Origin: DASVSE01 sp036399715
Lineage (GTDB): Bacteria > Bacteroidota > Rhodothermia > Rhodothermales > Rubricoccaceae
Assembly: GCA_036399715.1 (NCBI GenBank)
Contig: DASWMO010000348.1
Span: forward strand, 1-31,529
DNA: 31,529 nucleotides
Reading direction: 5' to 3'
The notes below the pieces were generated by a model. That model had not been told where the DNA came from and searched no databases. It was given only the letters and a program-made list of their open reading frames with translations. Each line of letters starts with the position of its first letter. Positions within the stretch are counted from its first letter, which is position 1. Below are positions 6,882 through 14,442 of the stretch, in pieces. Position numbers and translations under genes: made by a program.

Positions 6882-7820
6882 TCAGTTCGAGCGCGGCTGG
6901 CCGAGCGCGTACTCCGCCAGACCCGTCGCGACGTACTCGTTCCACGACAGCGTCGCCGCCGTCGCCCGCTCGTCGTGCCACAGCACGTTCGTCGCCGCGT
7001 TCATGAGACCCCACCCGTCCAGCGACTCGTGCAGCAGGAACCGGTCGACGACCCGGCCCCACACCGTCACCGGCAGCTTCGGCACGACGCGCTCGCGGAT
7101 CTCGCGCAGACGGCCCGCCGAGACGCGCATCGACGCGAGCGCGCGGCCAGCCGTCGCGAAGCGCTCCAGGCCCGCCGGGGCACCGGCAAGCATCGCGAGC
7201 GCACGCGCCATGTCGTCGTCCCAGCCGGCGTTGGCCCGCTGGTGCTTGAAGGTCACGCGGCGGAAGAGCGACGGCACGAGCATGCCGTTCTTGCACGCGA
7301 GGCGGTACGCGAAGAGCGAGGCCGCGAGCTTCTTGGAGCCGTCGTAGGAGTTCTCGAAGAGCAGCCCGAGCCCGACCGGGTCGCCGACCTCAACGTCAAC
7401 GAGCGGACGCGTCGTCGCGGCGAGGGCGTAGGCGAAGCGCTTGCCGTCGAAGTGGACGCGGGCCTCCTCGAAGGGCAGGCCGGAGGCGGCGACGACGTCG
7501 GCGGCCATGGAGACGACCTCGCGGTTGGGGACGAGCAGGTAGTCGGACGAGACAACGCCGACCTCACGCCAGCCGGAGGCCTGCGCGGCGTCTTCGAGCC
7601 GGACCGTGAAGGCCTTCGAGCGCATCGCGTCGGCGGCGAAGAGCGAGCGCTTTTCGATGGGGGAGTATGGGTCGACGCCGCCCGTGAGGACGATGTGGGC
7701 TGTGCCGGCCCGGGGCGGGGCCGCGAGCGAGCCGCCGAACGAGGTCGGGCTGGAACCCGGCCCAGCGACGAGGTGGAGGTGGGACGGCGCGGTGCCGTTC
7801 GAGTTGATCGGAGTGTTCAT
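6882..7820 (-). CDS. DUF932 family phage/plasmid-like protein
   Basis: 312 residues. The family signature lies in the centre: LGLLFENSYDGSKKLAAS, then FAYRLACKNGMLVPSLF, matching the DUF932 (phage/plasmid-like protein) pattern of NSyDGs followed by RlvCkNG. DUF932 proteins are found on plasmids, prophages and integrative elements; their biochemical role is not established. The N-terminal 45 residues are low in complexity. The gene is the second in a minus-strand pair, 43 bp after the small gene at 7864-8103, and has its own strong terminator. Its presence marks this stretch as mobile DNA. Confidence 0.8.
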   Translation of the reverse strand: MNTPINSNGTAPSHLHLVAGPGSSPTSFGGSLAAPPRAGTAHIVLTGGVDPYSPIEKRSLFAADAMRSKAFTVRLEDAAQASGWREVGVVSSDYLLVPNREVVSMAADVVAASGLPFEEARVHFDGKRFAYALAATTRPLVDVEVGDPVGLGLLFENSYDGSKKLAASLFAYRLACKNGMLVPSLFRRVTFKHQRANAGWDDDMARALAMLAGAPAGLERFATAGRALASMRVSAGRLREIRERVVPKLPVTVWGRVVDRFLLHESLDGWGLMNAATNVLWHDERATAATLSWNEYVATGLAEYALGQPRSN

Positions 7821-7863
7821 GGCAGTGATGTCGAGGTGTGAGTGGTTGTGCCGTCGAGGACGG

Positions 7864-8103
7864 CTAGAACTTGGCCCAGGCGTCGTGCAGGCCGAAATCG
7901 GCGTCGAGGTCGACGAACGGCGCGGGCCTCAGCGCCGGCACGACGAGCCGGAAGGCGAAAAGGCCGCCGTCGAGGCCGATCTCAATGCGTGCGGAGGGCC
8001 CGGCCACGAAGGATGCGAGCGGGACGACGAGCTTGACGCCGTCGAGCGGTGGGCCGACGAAGCGGGCCCGGAGCGCGGTGAGCCCGGGGAGAGCAGCGAA
8101 CAT
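7864..8103 (-). CDS. Small hypothetical protein upstream of the DUF932 gene
   Basis: 79 residues (MFAALPGLTALRARFVGPP to DFGLHDAWAKF), hydrophobic and beta-rich, with alternating segments such as VKLVVPLASFVAG and RIEIGLDGGLFAFRLVVP. It has no signal peptide, HTH or Cys motif. Position and spacing (43 bp) suggest cotranscription with the DUF932 gene. I do not recognise the family. Confidence 0.6.
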   Translation of the reverse strand: MFAALPGLTALRARFVGPPLDGVKLVVPLASFVAGPSARIEIGLDGGLFAFRLVVPALRPAPFVDLDADFGLHDAWAKF

Positions 8104-8210
8104 GGCGGTCAGAGGATGGGGTTAGCAGGGAGGACAGCCAGAGAAGGGCCGCCCAGTCACTTAGAGGGTGGCTCAATCTTCCAGTCCATAGCATTCTGTC
8201 TGACTAGTCA

Positions 8211-8226
8211 TGTCTCAGCTGAGACA
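8211..8226. promoter_or_regulatory. Perfect 16-bp palindrome TGTCTCAGCTGAGACA, candidate operator
   Basis: Eight-base half-sites meet without a spacer and match perfectly. It lies about 110 bp upstream of the start of the DUF932 pair and 500 bp upstream of the helicase operon. Length and symmetry suit a dimeric repressor; the binding protein is unknown. The excisionase-like protein at 14031 and the XRE protein at 6346 are candidates within the window. Confidence 0.45.
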
Positions 8227-8601
8227 CGTGCAACTACTCCATTCATGGAATGCCTAGAAGACTACTCGGCGCAGGCGCTGACCCGGTCTGGATCAGCGCG
8301 CCTATCGCTCCATCCGCCACCTCTACCGGACGTGTGGCTCGTGCATCAAGCGCGCGGAACTGAGCCGCCTTGTCGGAGGGCGGTTTTCACGGTTTGGCAC
8401 ATAAACTGGAATTTTGGCGTTCCGAACATGCCCATACGGCCCAGAATCGACGCCTCGCAAGGGGTGGGGTACAATCGGACCCACCCCCCCCGGCAGCCAC
8501 AGCCGCCGAAATCCCGGCCGTCAACGGTGCCGGATCATGGCACGGCGGCAGCGCCAATCGGGACTAGTCGCCGGGGATGATGCGTGCAACGCGTGACGTA
8601 C

Positions 8602-8621
8602 CATCACGGCGCTCCGTGATG
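8602..8621. repeat. Short hairpin CATCACGG-CGCT-CCGTGATG
   Basis: A perfect 8-bp stem with a 4-nt loop. The adjacent bases 8618-8627 also pair with 8691-8700 (GATGACAGCT / AGCTGTCATC), so two alternative structures share the same segment, about 110 bp before the helicase gene. This could be a regulatory RNA switch, an operator pair or part of an origin. Confidence 0.4.
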
Positions 8622-8726
8622 ACAGCTATGTCCGCCTGGCTATCTGTTTTCCTCGGAGTGCTCCCGGACCGACTCTGAGACCGCGACGGCAGCTGTCATC
8701 TCATTCCCGCTACAGCCTGTGGTAGC

Positions 8727-10688
8727 GTGTCGTTCACACCGCGTCCCAGCCCGATGACCGATTGGTTTTCAGAACCCCACGACACCGTTTTCCCTCGGCC
8801 TGAAGTGCCTTTGCTCGTCGAGGCGTACGAGCACGCCTCTTCCTCAAGCTTCGACTTTTTATCAGGGCCATGGCGGACCAGCACGGCGAATGTCCTTTAC
8901 CGCTACTTGGAGGGCTTGCGTAAGGGCCTGCCCGGGGAGGCCGATGCGGCTGGCTGGAGAGTCACTGAGGACCTGCTTGGCGCATTGCCCCCGTGGGCGC
9001 CATCAGGCGAAAGGGCAGCGGCGAGCAGGGAACTGTTCACCCCGCCCAAACCCTACCTCCTTGTCCCGGCCAGTACCGAGGAGGGGCTCCGCGCCGTGAG
9101 AGGGGTCCCCGTGGTCGTCCACGGGCTGCCTGGGAGTCCTCTCCTAAACGGAGACTCTAGGGTCGAGCGCGCCCCCGGGGCGCCGGACGTCATCGACCTG
9201 CCGACCCCGCTTGTGACCGGGGCATTCGACCATGACATCGTGTGGGTGTGCCGGGACCCTGTTGACGTCCTCCTCCTCCGGGCCGTCGGCCTCAGCGCCG
9301 TCTCGCTCGTCTCCCCCTGCGAGACGCTCGGGTCGGCCGAGCGGGTCGGACAGTTCGAAGAACTGGGCGTGTTCACCCGTCGTGGCCGCCCGCGGGGTAC
9401 CATCGTCATCGTTGACCCGGGCAAATCCCTTGGCGCGCGGGCTGGCTTGCTCTGGGGTCTCTTCAACGAGGTGTGGGAGGCCCCGGCCTACACCGGCCAA
9501 TACCTCGCCAACGTTCTACAAGACGAGAGTCGTCCCGAGCATGAGTACGGCTCGGGCGCAGAGCGACTGATGCGGGGCGTCCGTCGATACGGCCACAGCC
9601 AAAGGGTCCCCCCGGTCTGGCTCCCCCCCCTGCCGGGCGGCCAGGACTACACGTCTGGCCCGCAGGCACCGCGTGAGCCGCTCGCCTTCGAACGGTCGAC
9701 CGAGCTCGCTCCGACCGGAGAGGGCGGAGTCCGCTGGGTCGCCGAGCCCTTCCTAGCACGCAGAGCGGTCACCGAGCTCTACGGGGATTCAAAGTCCGGG
9801 AAGTCGACGTTCGTGTTCTGGATGGCCGTCGCGATCGCCGAGGGCAGGGAGTTCCTCGGGCGCCCGTGCGACAAGGGCCCCGTCCTGTACATCAGCGAAC
9901 AGACGAGGGGCATGGTCGAGGCCTCAATGGACGGGGCCGGTGGGCGGTCCGACGACGTGTACGTCCTCTCACACGAGCAGCTCGCTGGCCGGTCCTTCCC
10001 CGAGACGGCCGAGTACGTCCTGAAACAGTGCCAGCACCTCAAGGCCCGGCTCGTCGTCTTCGACACGGTCTCGCAGGTTGCCGGTATCCAGGGCGACGGC
10101 GAGAACTCCGCAGGAGTCGTAGGAGAGCTCTACCAGACGTTCCGGGCGCTCAGCGCCACGGACGCCGCGGTCCTCCTGGTCCGTCACGCCCGGAAGAGTG
10201 GTGGGAGAGGTCCCAAGGCCGCCGCCGGGTCCATTGCCTGGGGCGCGTCGGCCGACCAAGTCTTCGAATTCGTGGAGCCGTCCGGCGGGGGCCGGGACCG
10301 CGTGATGACGTCGTGGGGACGGCTCACCAGGAACTCCACGCTCCGGGTTCGGCTGACCGACGACGGATACACGGTGGTCGAGCCGAAAGACGGTGGCGGT
10401 AAGCCCGCACGAGTAGACAGGGCACCGTCGGCGCGCGACCTGTTACGTGGCGTCGTCGCCCGGATCCTCGGCGAGGGGAACGGCTTGGCGATGAACAAGC
10501 ACGACGTGATCGCCCAGTGGGGCCCCGATGATGGCCCCATCCCCGACGAACGGGATGTCGCCAAGGTCCTGAAGGCGCTCGAGGAAGCCGGTAGGGCAAC
10601 CGTCGTGTCCGGGGGCGTCAGGAACGATCCGTTCCGGTTTCGTTTGTGTCCTCCGTCCCCTACGGGGACGTCGGACGGAACGAAATGA
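8727..10688 (+). CDS. Toprim-like / RepA-type RecA-fold helicase fusion
   Basis: 653 residues. Residues about 105-255 resemble a degenerate Toprim domain: VWVCRDPVDVLLLRAVG (R176 sits where the catalytic Glu is expected), then TIVIVDPGKSLGARAG (D230, with a DPG in place of DxD). Residues about 335-550 form a RecA-like ATPase of the RepA/AAA_25 kind: Walker A GDSKSGKST (353-361), VLYISEQ (387-393), Walker B RLVVFDTVS (441-449), then LLVRHARKSGG (483-493) and GSIAWGASAD (501-510). A C-terminal winged-helix-like part follows (about 565-640). This suits a replicative hexameric helicase of a mobile element. GTG 8727 or ATG 8754 may be the start. It abuts the next gene (TGA then ATG) and heads the replication operon. 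Confidence 0.8.
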   Translation: MSFTPRPSPMTDWFSEPHDTVFPRPEVPLLVEAYEHASSSSFDFLSGPWRTSTANVLYRYLEGLRKGLPGEADAAGWRVTEDLLGALPPWAPSGERAAASRELFTPPKPYLLVPASTEEGLRAVRGVPVVVHGLPGSPLLNGDSRVERAPGAPDVIDLPTPLVTGAFDHDIVWVCRDPVDVLLLRAVGLSAVSLVSPCETLGSAERVGQFEELGVFTRRGRPRGTIVIVDPGKSLGARAGLLWGLFNEVWEAPAYTGQYLANVLQDESRPEHEYGSGAERLMRGVRRYGHSQRVPPVWLPPLPGGQDYTSGPQAPREPLAFERSTELAPTGEGGVRWVAEPFLARRAVTELYGDSKSGKSTFVFWMAVAIAEGREFLGRPCDKGPVLYISEQTRGMVEASMDGAGGRSDDVYVLSHEQLAGRSFPETAEYVLKQCQHLKARLVVFDTVSQVAGIQGDGENSAGVVGELYQTFRALSATDAAVLLVRHARKSGGRGPKAAAGSIAWGASADQVFEFVEPSGGGRDRVMTSWGRLTRNSTLRVRLTDDGYTVVEPKDGGGKPARVDRAPSARDLLRGVVARILGEGNGLAMNKHDVIAQWGPDDGPIPDERDVAKVLKALEEAGRATVVSGGVRNDPFRFRLCPPSPTGTSDGTK

Positions 10689-12056
10689 ATGAAAGAGCGC
10701 GGGCGAGCTGTATTGGGCTCGATCGCCCGGATCAACGCCGTGGCAGAGGCCGAGCCTGACCGGAGCGACCGCCCTAGATTTCTTCGGTTCACCACCCCCG
10801 GCTCGGGGACTGCGATGACCGATGCCGTCCGCGGAGAAAGACCCCGTTTCGAGAAGCCCCCGGGGAGTGGGCCTAGGACACCCCTACTACGTCAGGACGA
10901 GGCCGACCGGGACTCCCTCCGAGCCCTCGCAGACGAGCGGGGGTACGTCGCCCGCGAAGACGGCACGTTTCACTGGCTCGAGTGGTCCACAGAGTCGAAG
11001 GCGCCCCAGAGCGACCTCGATGCCACGGAGGCACACGAGTTGTTTTGCGACTTCAAGCCGTTCGAGTACCCTCCGATCGAGGGGCACAGTGATAGTTTCC
11101 AAACGACCCTCAGCGTCGAATGGCCAACGTTCTTGCCACACGTGGCGCGGGGCGTCTTGAGTCCCTACGGCAAGCGAGGGCGCACAGCCGGGCACGTCCG
11201 GGAGCTCGCCGGGCGTCTCAAGCTCGACAAGGACGGGAGGGCGCTCCCGCACAAGCTCGACTGGCTCGCCGCGTACCGGGACGCCCTCTCGCTTGACCTC
11301 CGCCGCTGCGCGGCGCGCCTCGGATCGCCCCCGGACCGGACGGGTACGAGCCCCCTTGATGGCGCCCGAGCGACGCTCAAGGTCTGGCTGATCGAAACAG
11401 CGGCACGGGGCGTTACAGGGCCCGGGGAGAGCACACACCCGCTCCACGTCGCCCGTGAGACGTGGGAGAGGTTCACGCGGGGAGGCACGGGGAGCGACGA
11501 CCGGCTTGCGCTAGCTAGGCTCCTGGCCAGATTCGCGCGCGCGGGGGCAGACCGCGCTCTCAGCGTCGCGACGGTCGCCGGACTTCGGCACCACGGCAGC
11601 GTCCGAGACGTCATCACGGCCCCGGGCGCCGACATCTGGTTCCGGCTCTTAGCCGCCGAGACGGTGCTCCACGCCGCGATAGTGGGGACTCCGCTCGACG
11701 AGGCGTGGGTTGAAGCGGCCGTCCGCCAGCAAGAGGAAAATGAGGAGCGGGAGCGACAGCGCGCGGCCGAGATCGCCGCGGCGGAGCAGTCCCGGGCGGA
11801 GCTCGGCAGGACCCTCGCCGACGCAGAGACGAAGTGGGAATACGTCCGGACCGTGCTCATGCCGGCGGCGGGGGCCGACCGTAAGGCGCGCTCGTTCTGG
11901 GAAGATGTCTACAGGCTGTTCCTCGCGGACTGGGCGAGGTCGGGGCTTGCGATAAGACAGCCCCACGCCACTTGGGAACACCTGAAAAAGGCGATGCAAG
12001 CGGCGAACCGTCGGGCCAGGGAGCGAGCCAGAGGGGACAAAACGACTACGGCGTAG
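10689..12056 (+). CDS. Unknown protein between helicase and primase, coiled-coil C terminus
   Basis: 455 residues, no recognised family. The N-terminal 45 residues are Arg-rich and may be leader; ATG 10815 (MTDAVRGERPRF) is a plausible later start. The central region is rich in Arg, Ala, Leu and Trp. A strongly charged helix at about 340-385 (EENEERERQRAAEIAAAEQS) predicts a coiled coil, followed by a basic tail ending RARERARGDKTTTA. It begins directly after the helicase stop codon and is followed by the primase gene, so it is likely translated with them. A role as helicase loader, replication initiator or DNA-binding accessory factor is inference from position only. Confidence 0.65.
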   Translation: MKERGRAVLGSIARINAVAEAEPDRSDRPRFLRFTTPGSGTAMTDAVRGERPRFEKPPGSGPRTPLLRQDEADRDSLRALADERGYVAREDGTFHWLEWSTESKAPQSDLDATEAHELFCDFKPFEYPPIEGHSDSFQTTLSVEWPTFLPHVARGVLSPYGKRGRTAGHVRELAGRLKLDKDGRALPHKLDWLAAYRDALSLDLRRCAARLGSPPDRTGTSPLDGARATLKVWLIETAARGVTGPGESTHPLHVARETWERFTRGGTGSDDRLALARLLARFARAGADRALSVATVAGLRHHGSVRDVITAPGADIWFRLLAAETVLHAAIVGTPLDEAWVEAAVRQQEENEERERQRAAEIAAAEQSRAELGRTLADAETKWEYVRTVLMPAAGADRKARSFWEDVYRLFLADWARSGLAIRQPHATWEHLKKAMQAANRRARERARGDKTTTA

Positions 12057-12138
12057 GCAGGCGGTAGGTACCAGCGTGGGTCGCGCCCAGTGGAGTAGGC
12101 TCCGGTTCTTCCGGTCGATCTGTCTTCCGGACGCCTCC

Positions 12139-14034
12139 ATGCCCTCCACTACGCCTCAAGATGATGACCAGGCTCACGCCTCGTCGTTCTTCGACGGTCC
12201 CGCGGCCCCGTACCAGCCGTTCCTCAATGTCCGAGGCCCGGACGCCCCCACGGCGCCGAAGCCCGACATCAACCGGTTTCTCCAATTGCCTGCCGAGGCG
12301 ATCGTGGGCGGCCTCGTCCACACGCGCGGCCGGGCGTCCAGACGCCCCCGCCTCGACGCGGCCGTCCTCTCGGTGCTGGCGTGGCACTGGCAGCGGTCGC
12401 GCGGGCGCGCCGAGGCCCTCACGTATCACGACGGCGTCACCGTCGACATCGGCCCGGACGAGTTCGTCCTCTCGGTCCTCAGCGTCGCCGCCGTGCTCTG
12501 GCTCCGGTTCCGCCGCGCCCCTGTCCCGGTCGCTGTGCTCAGCGATAAGGCGTTCTGGGCGTACTACGAGAGGGTCCGTCTCGCTGTGGCTCGGCTGTGC
12601 GACACGGTCGTGGGCGGCACGCCATTGCTCACGCATCTCGGCCCGGCCCGTGAGGACGTAGAGGGCAAGGCTGCGGACGCGTACGGCCAGCGCTGGTCGA
12701 TGACGGGCTCGGTCGTCGACCGCCTCGTGGAGAATCTCCCGCCGTGCGGCTCGCAGGAGGTTCTGTTCCCCGCAGATCTGGACCTGTTCTACGGGTCGTT
12801 CCAGTTAGAGGGCCAAGAAGGCCTTTACATAGGACTCGGCAAAGGTCCCCTGGATAACCCGGGGGAGATGCCGGACTGCGATAGCATCTATGTCCAAGAA
12901 TACCCCTTGGTGGGCCCGGTCGTCGACGTGGCGCGCGCGCTCGATGCCCTCTTCGTGCGCGACCTCGGACTCTACGACAGGTTCACCGAGGCGGCCGCGA
13001 AGACGGGCAGGCTCGTCCGGAAGGAGCGAGGCGTGCACGCACTCGGCTGGCAGCGCCAGAAGGCGCGCGGGCTGGGGTGGGGCGGCGCGCATATCACGAT
13101 CGGGTCGTGGCAAACGGGACAGGCAACGTCGCCGGACCGGCGCGCCCGGCCGTGCGCCGTCCCGTTCCTCGTGGCCGACGTTGACGGGGCGTCGCCCGAC
13201 CAATCTCTCGGTATCGTCCGCACGCTCCTCGAACGCCTCGTCGAGCTCGGAGCCCAGCCGGGCGACCTCGTCGTCTCCTACACTGGGGGGCGGGGATACC
13301 ACATCCGGATTCCGCATGGGCTCGTTGGCCACCCGGTCTACCCGAACACTGAGGTCGCCCGCCGCACGGTCGGTGCGTTCTTCGGACGTCTCTGCGACGG
13401 GCTCAAGGGCCCGGACGGCCCGCTGGTCGACTCGGTCGACTCCAGTCTCTTCTCGCCGGTCCACCTCGTCCGCGCCGTCGGAAGCGAGTACGAGAAGGCG
13501 CCCGAGCGCCGGTGCGTCGCGTACCGTGGGGGCACGTTCCTGGAGCTCTGCCGCACGTACGGGCACGACGTCACGGACATCGTGACGATGCAGAGCCGGT
13601 CGCCGAAGCCGGTCCAGTTTTTCTTCCCAGACCCGGACCGCACGTCCGCTGTCCCGGTCCTTGAGGCGATGATGCGAGCGGCCGCCGCGGATGCTCAGAC
13701 GGAGGTGGCACGCGAGGCTGAGTCGCCCAACACTGTCACGGCGCCGCGCAGGATCATCGCAGCGATTCGGCGCGGCGTCCGCCCCGGTGAGGAGTTCTTC
13801 CCGAACTACGTCGGCCGTGCTTACGCAGCGCTGCTCCTAGCCGACTACCTCTTGACGCACGGTCGTCTCGACGAGCGGGCCGCATGGGCCGAGCTCGAGC
13901 GGTGGAACGCCGCGAACCCGGTACCGATCGGGGAGGCCGAGGGGGACACCGACGGCGAGCTAGAGCGAGTGTTCGATCGGGCCTGTCGGTATGTCTCAGG
14001 ACGCCCCCGGGGCGGCGTCTCCGGCGCGTCATGA
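12139..14034 (+). CDS. Archaeo-eukaryotic-type primase (AEP-like)
   Basis: About 631 residues from ATG 12139 (the frame is open to GTG 12076). The catalytic core lies in the second half. PFLVADVDGASPDQS holds the metal-binding DxD pair (codons near 13171). VVSYTGGRGYHIRIP (near 13270) matches the sGGrGyH motif of AEP primases. DSVDSSLFSPVHLVRAVGS (near 13429) matches the third acidic/basic motif. Such enzymes make primers, and sometimes longer DNA, for plasmid or phage replication. The N-terminal 330 residues are unassigned; the C-terminal helical region may be a primase C-terminal domain. It overlaps the next gene as ATGA and shares its operon with the RepA-type helicase, so the element probably carries its own primase-helicase. 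Confidence 0.8.
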   Translation: MPSTTPQDDDQAHASSFFDGPAAPYQPFLNVRGPDAPTAPKPDINRFLQLPAEAIVGGLVHTRGRASRRPRLDAAVLSVLAWHWQRSRGRAEALTYHDGVTVDIGPDEFVLSVLSVAAVLWLRFRRAPVPVAVLSDKAFWAYYERVRLAVARLCDTVVGGTPLLTHLGPAREDVEGKAADAYGQRWSMTGSVVDRLVENLPPCGSQEVLFPADLDLFYGSFQLEGQEGLYIGLGKGPLDNPGEMPDCDSIYVQEYPLVGPVVDVARALDALFVRDLGLYDRFTEAAAKTGRLVRKERGVHALGWQRQKARGLGWGGAHITIGSWQTGQATSPDRRARPCAVPFLVADVDGASPDQSLGIVRTLLERLVELGAQPGDLVVSYTGGRGYHIRIPHGLVGHPVYPNTEVARRTVGAFFGRLCDGLKGPDGPLVDSVDSSLFSPVHLVRAVGSEYEKAPERRCVAYRGGTFLELCRTYGHDVTDIVTMQSRSPKPVQFFFPDPDRTSAVPVLEAMMRAAAADAQTEVAREAESPNTVTAPRRIIAAIRRGVRPGEEFFPNYVGRAYAALLLADYLLTHGRLDERAAWAELERWNAANPVPIGEAEGDTDGELERVFDRACRYVSGRPRGGVSGAS

Positions 14035-14405
14035 GCATTGACGCTGAACGCCTCGCGTGCGCTCTCACAGCACTCGTGAACGCTGGGGATGCCTTGGACA
14101 AGATCCCGAGCCGGATTGAGAGCGCCATGAACCTCGTGGAGTCCAACGCTCGGGCTGCCGCTGTGCTCGGAGCGGCCGACGAACCCCTCCATCCGGACCA
14201 TGCCTACCCGCCCGAGACCGCGTGCCGGTTCATTGGCGTGAAGCAGACATCCTTCCGCAAGATCTCGGCTGTACTCCTCCCGCGCGTTCGATCAGGACGC
14301 GTCCTTGGGATTGATCTGATGGCCTACCGCGGCGACATCACGCGCGACGAGGCCGCGGCCTACAAGGCGGCAAAGCGGGCCCTAGTGACGGGCGTCTCGG
14401 CCTGA
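14031..14405 (+). CDS. Small excisionase/AlpA-like DNA-binding protein (putative)
   Basis: 124 residues. The N-terminal half is helical (ALVNAGDALDKIPSRIESAM). The C-terminal half reads YPPETACRFIGVKQTSFRKI, then LLPRVRSGRVLGIDLMAYRG, the pattern of a MerR/excisionase-type winged helix (helix, turn, recognition helix with SFRK, wing, then a residue series reading as the target-positioning strand). Such proteins act as recombination directionality factors or regulators. ATG 14031 overlaps the primase stop by 4 nt. It sits directly before the integrase gene, the classic xis position. The role is inferred from position and the HTH-like pattern. Confidence 0.6.
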   Translation: MSIDAERLACALTALVNAGDALDKIPSRIESAMNLVESNARAAAVLGAADEPLHPDHAYPPETACRFIGVKQTSFRKISAVLLPRVRSGRVLGIDLMAYRGDITRDEAAAYKAAKRALVTGVSA

Positions 14406-14442
14406 GTCCGTTCTACATTTCCGCCCTTTACCTCCATTCCCC

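Larger units (their letters stand above)
8104..8726. other. Long intergenic control region between divergent operons of the element
   Basis: This 623-bp stretch separates the leftward DUF932 pair from the rightward replication operon. No credible gene is seen. It contains a perfect 16-bp palindrome (8211-8226), a hairpin (8602-8621), a longer-range inverted repeat (8618-8627 with 8691-8700), and a G-run/C-run pair around 8461-8495 that can form a bulged hairpin. It is somewhat more AT-rich than the flanking genes. Such a region is where promoters, repressor sites or a replication origin would be expected. Confidence 0.5.

Noticed and set aside
7606..8580. 324-codon plus-strand frame over the DUF932 pair and the intergenic region
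   Set aside because: It is antisense to DUF932 and the small gene and has no domain-like composition; DUF932 has a clear family motif and terminator.
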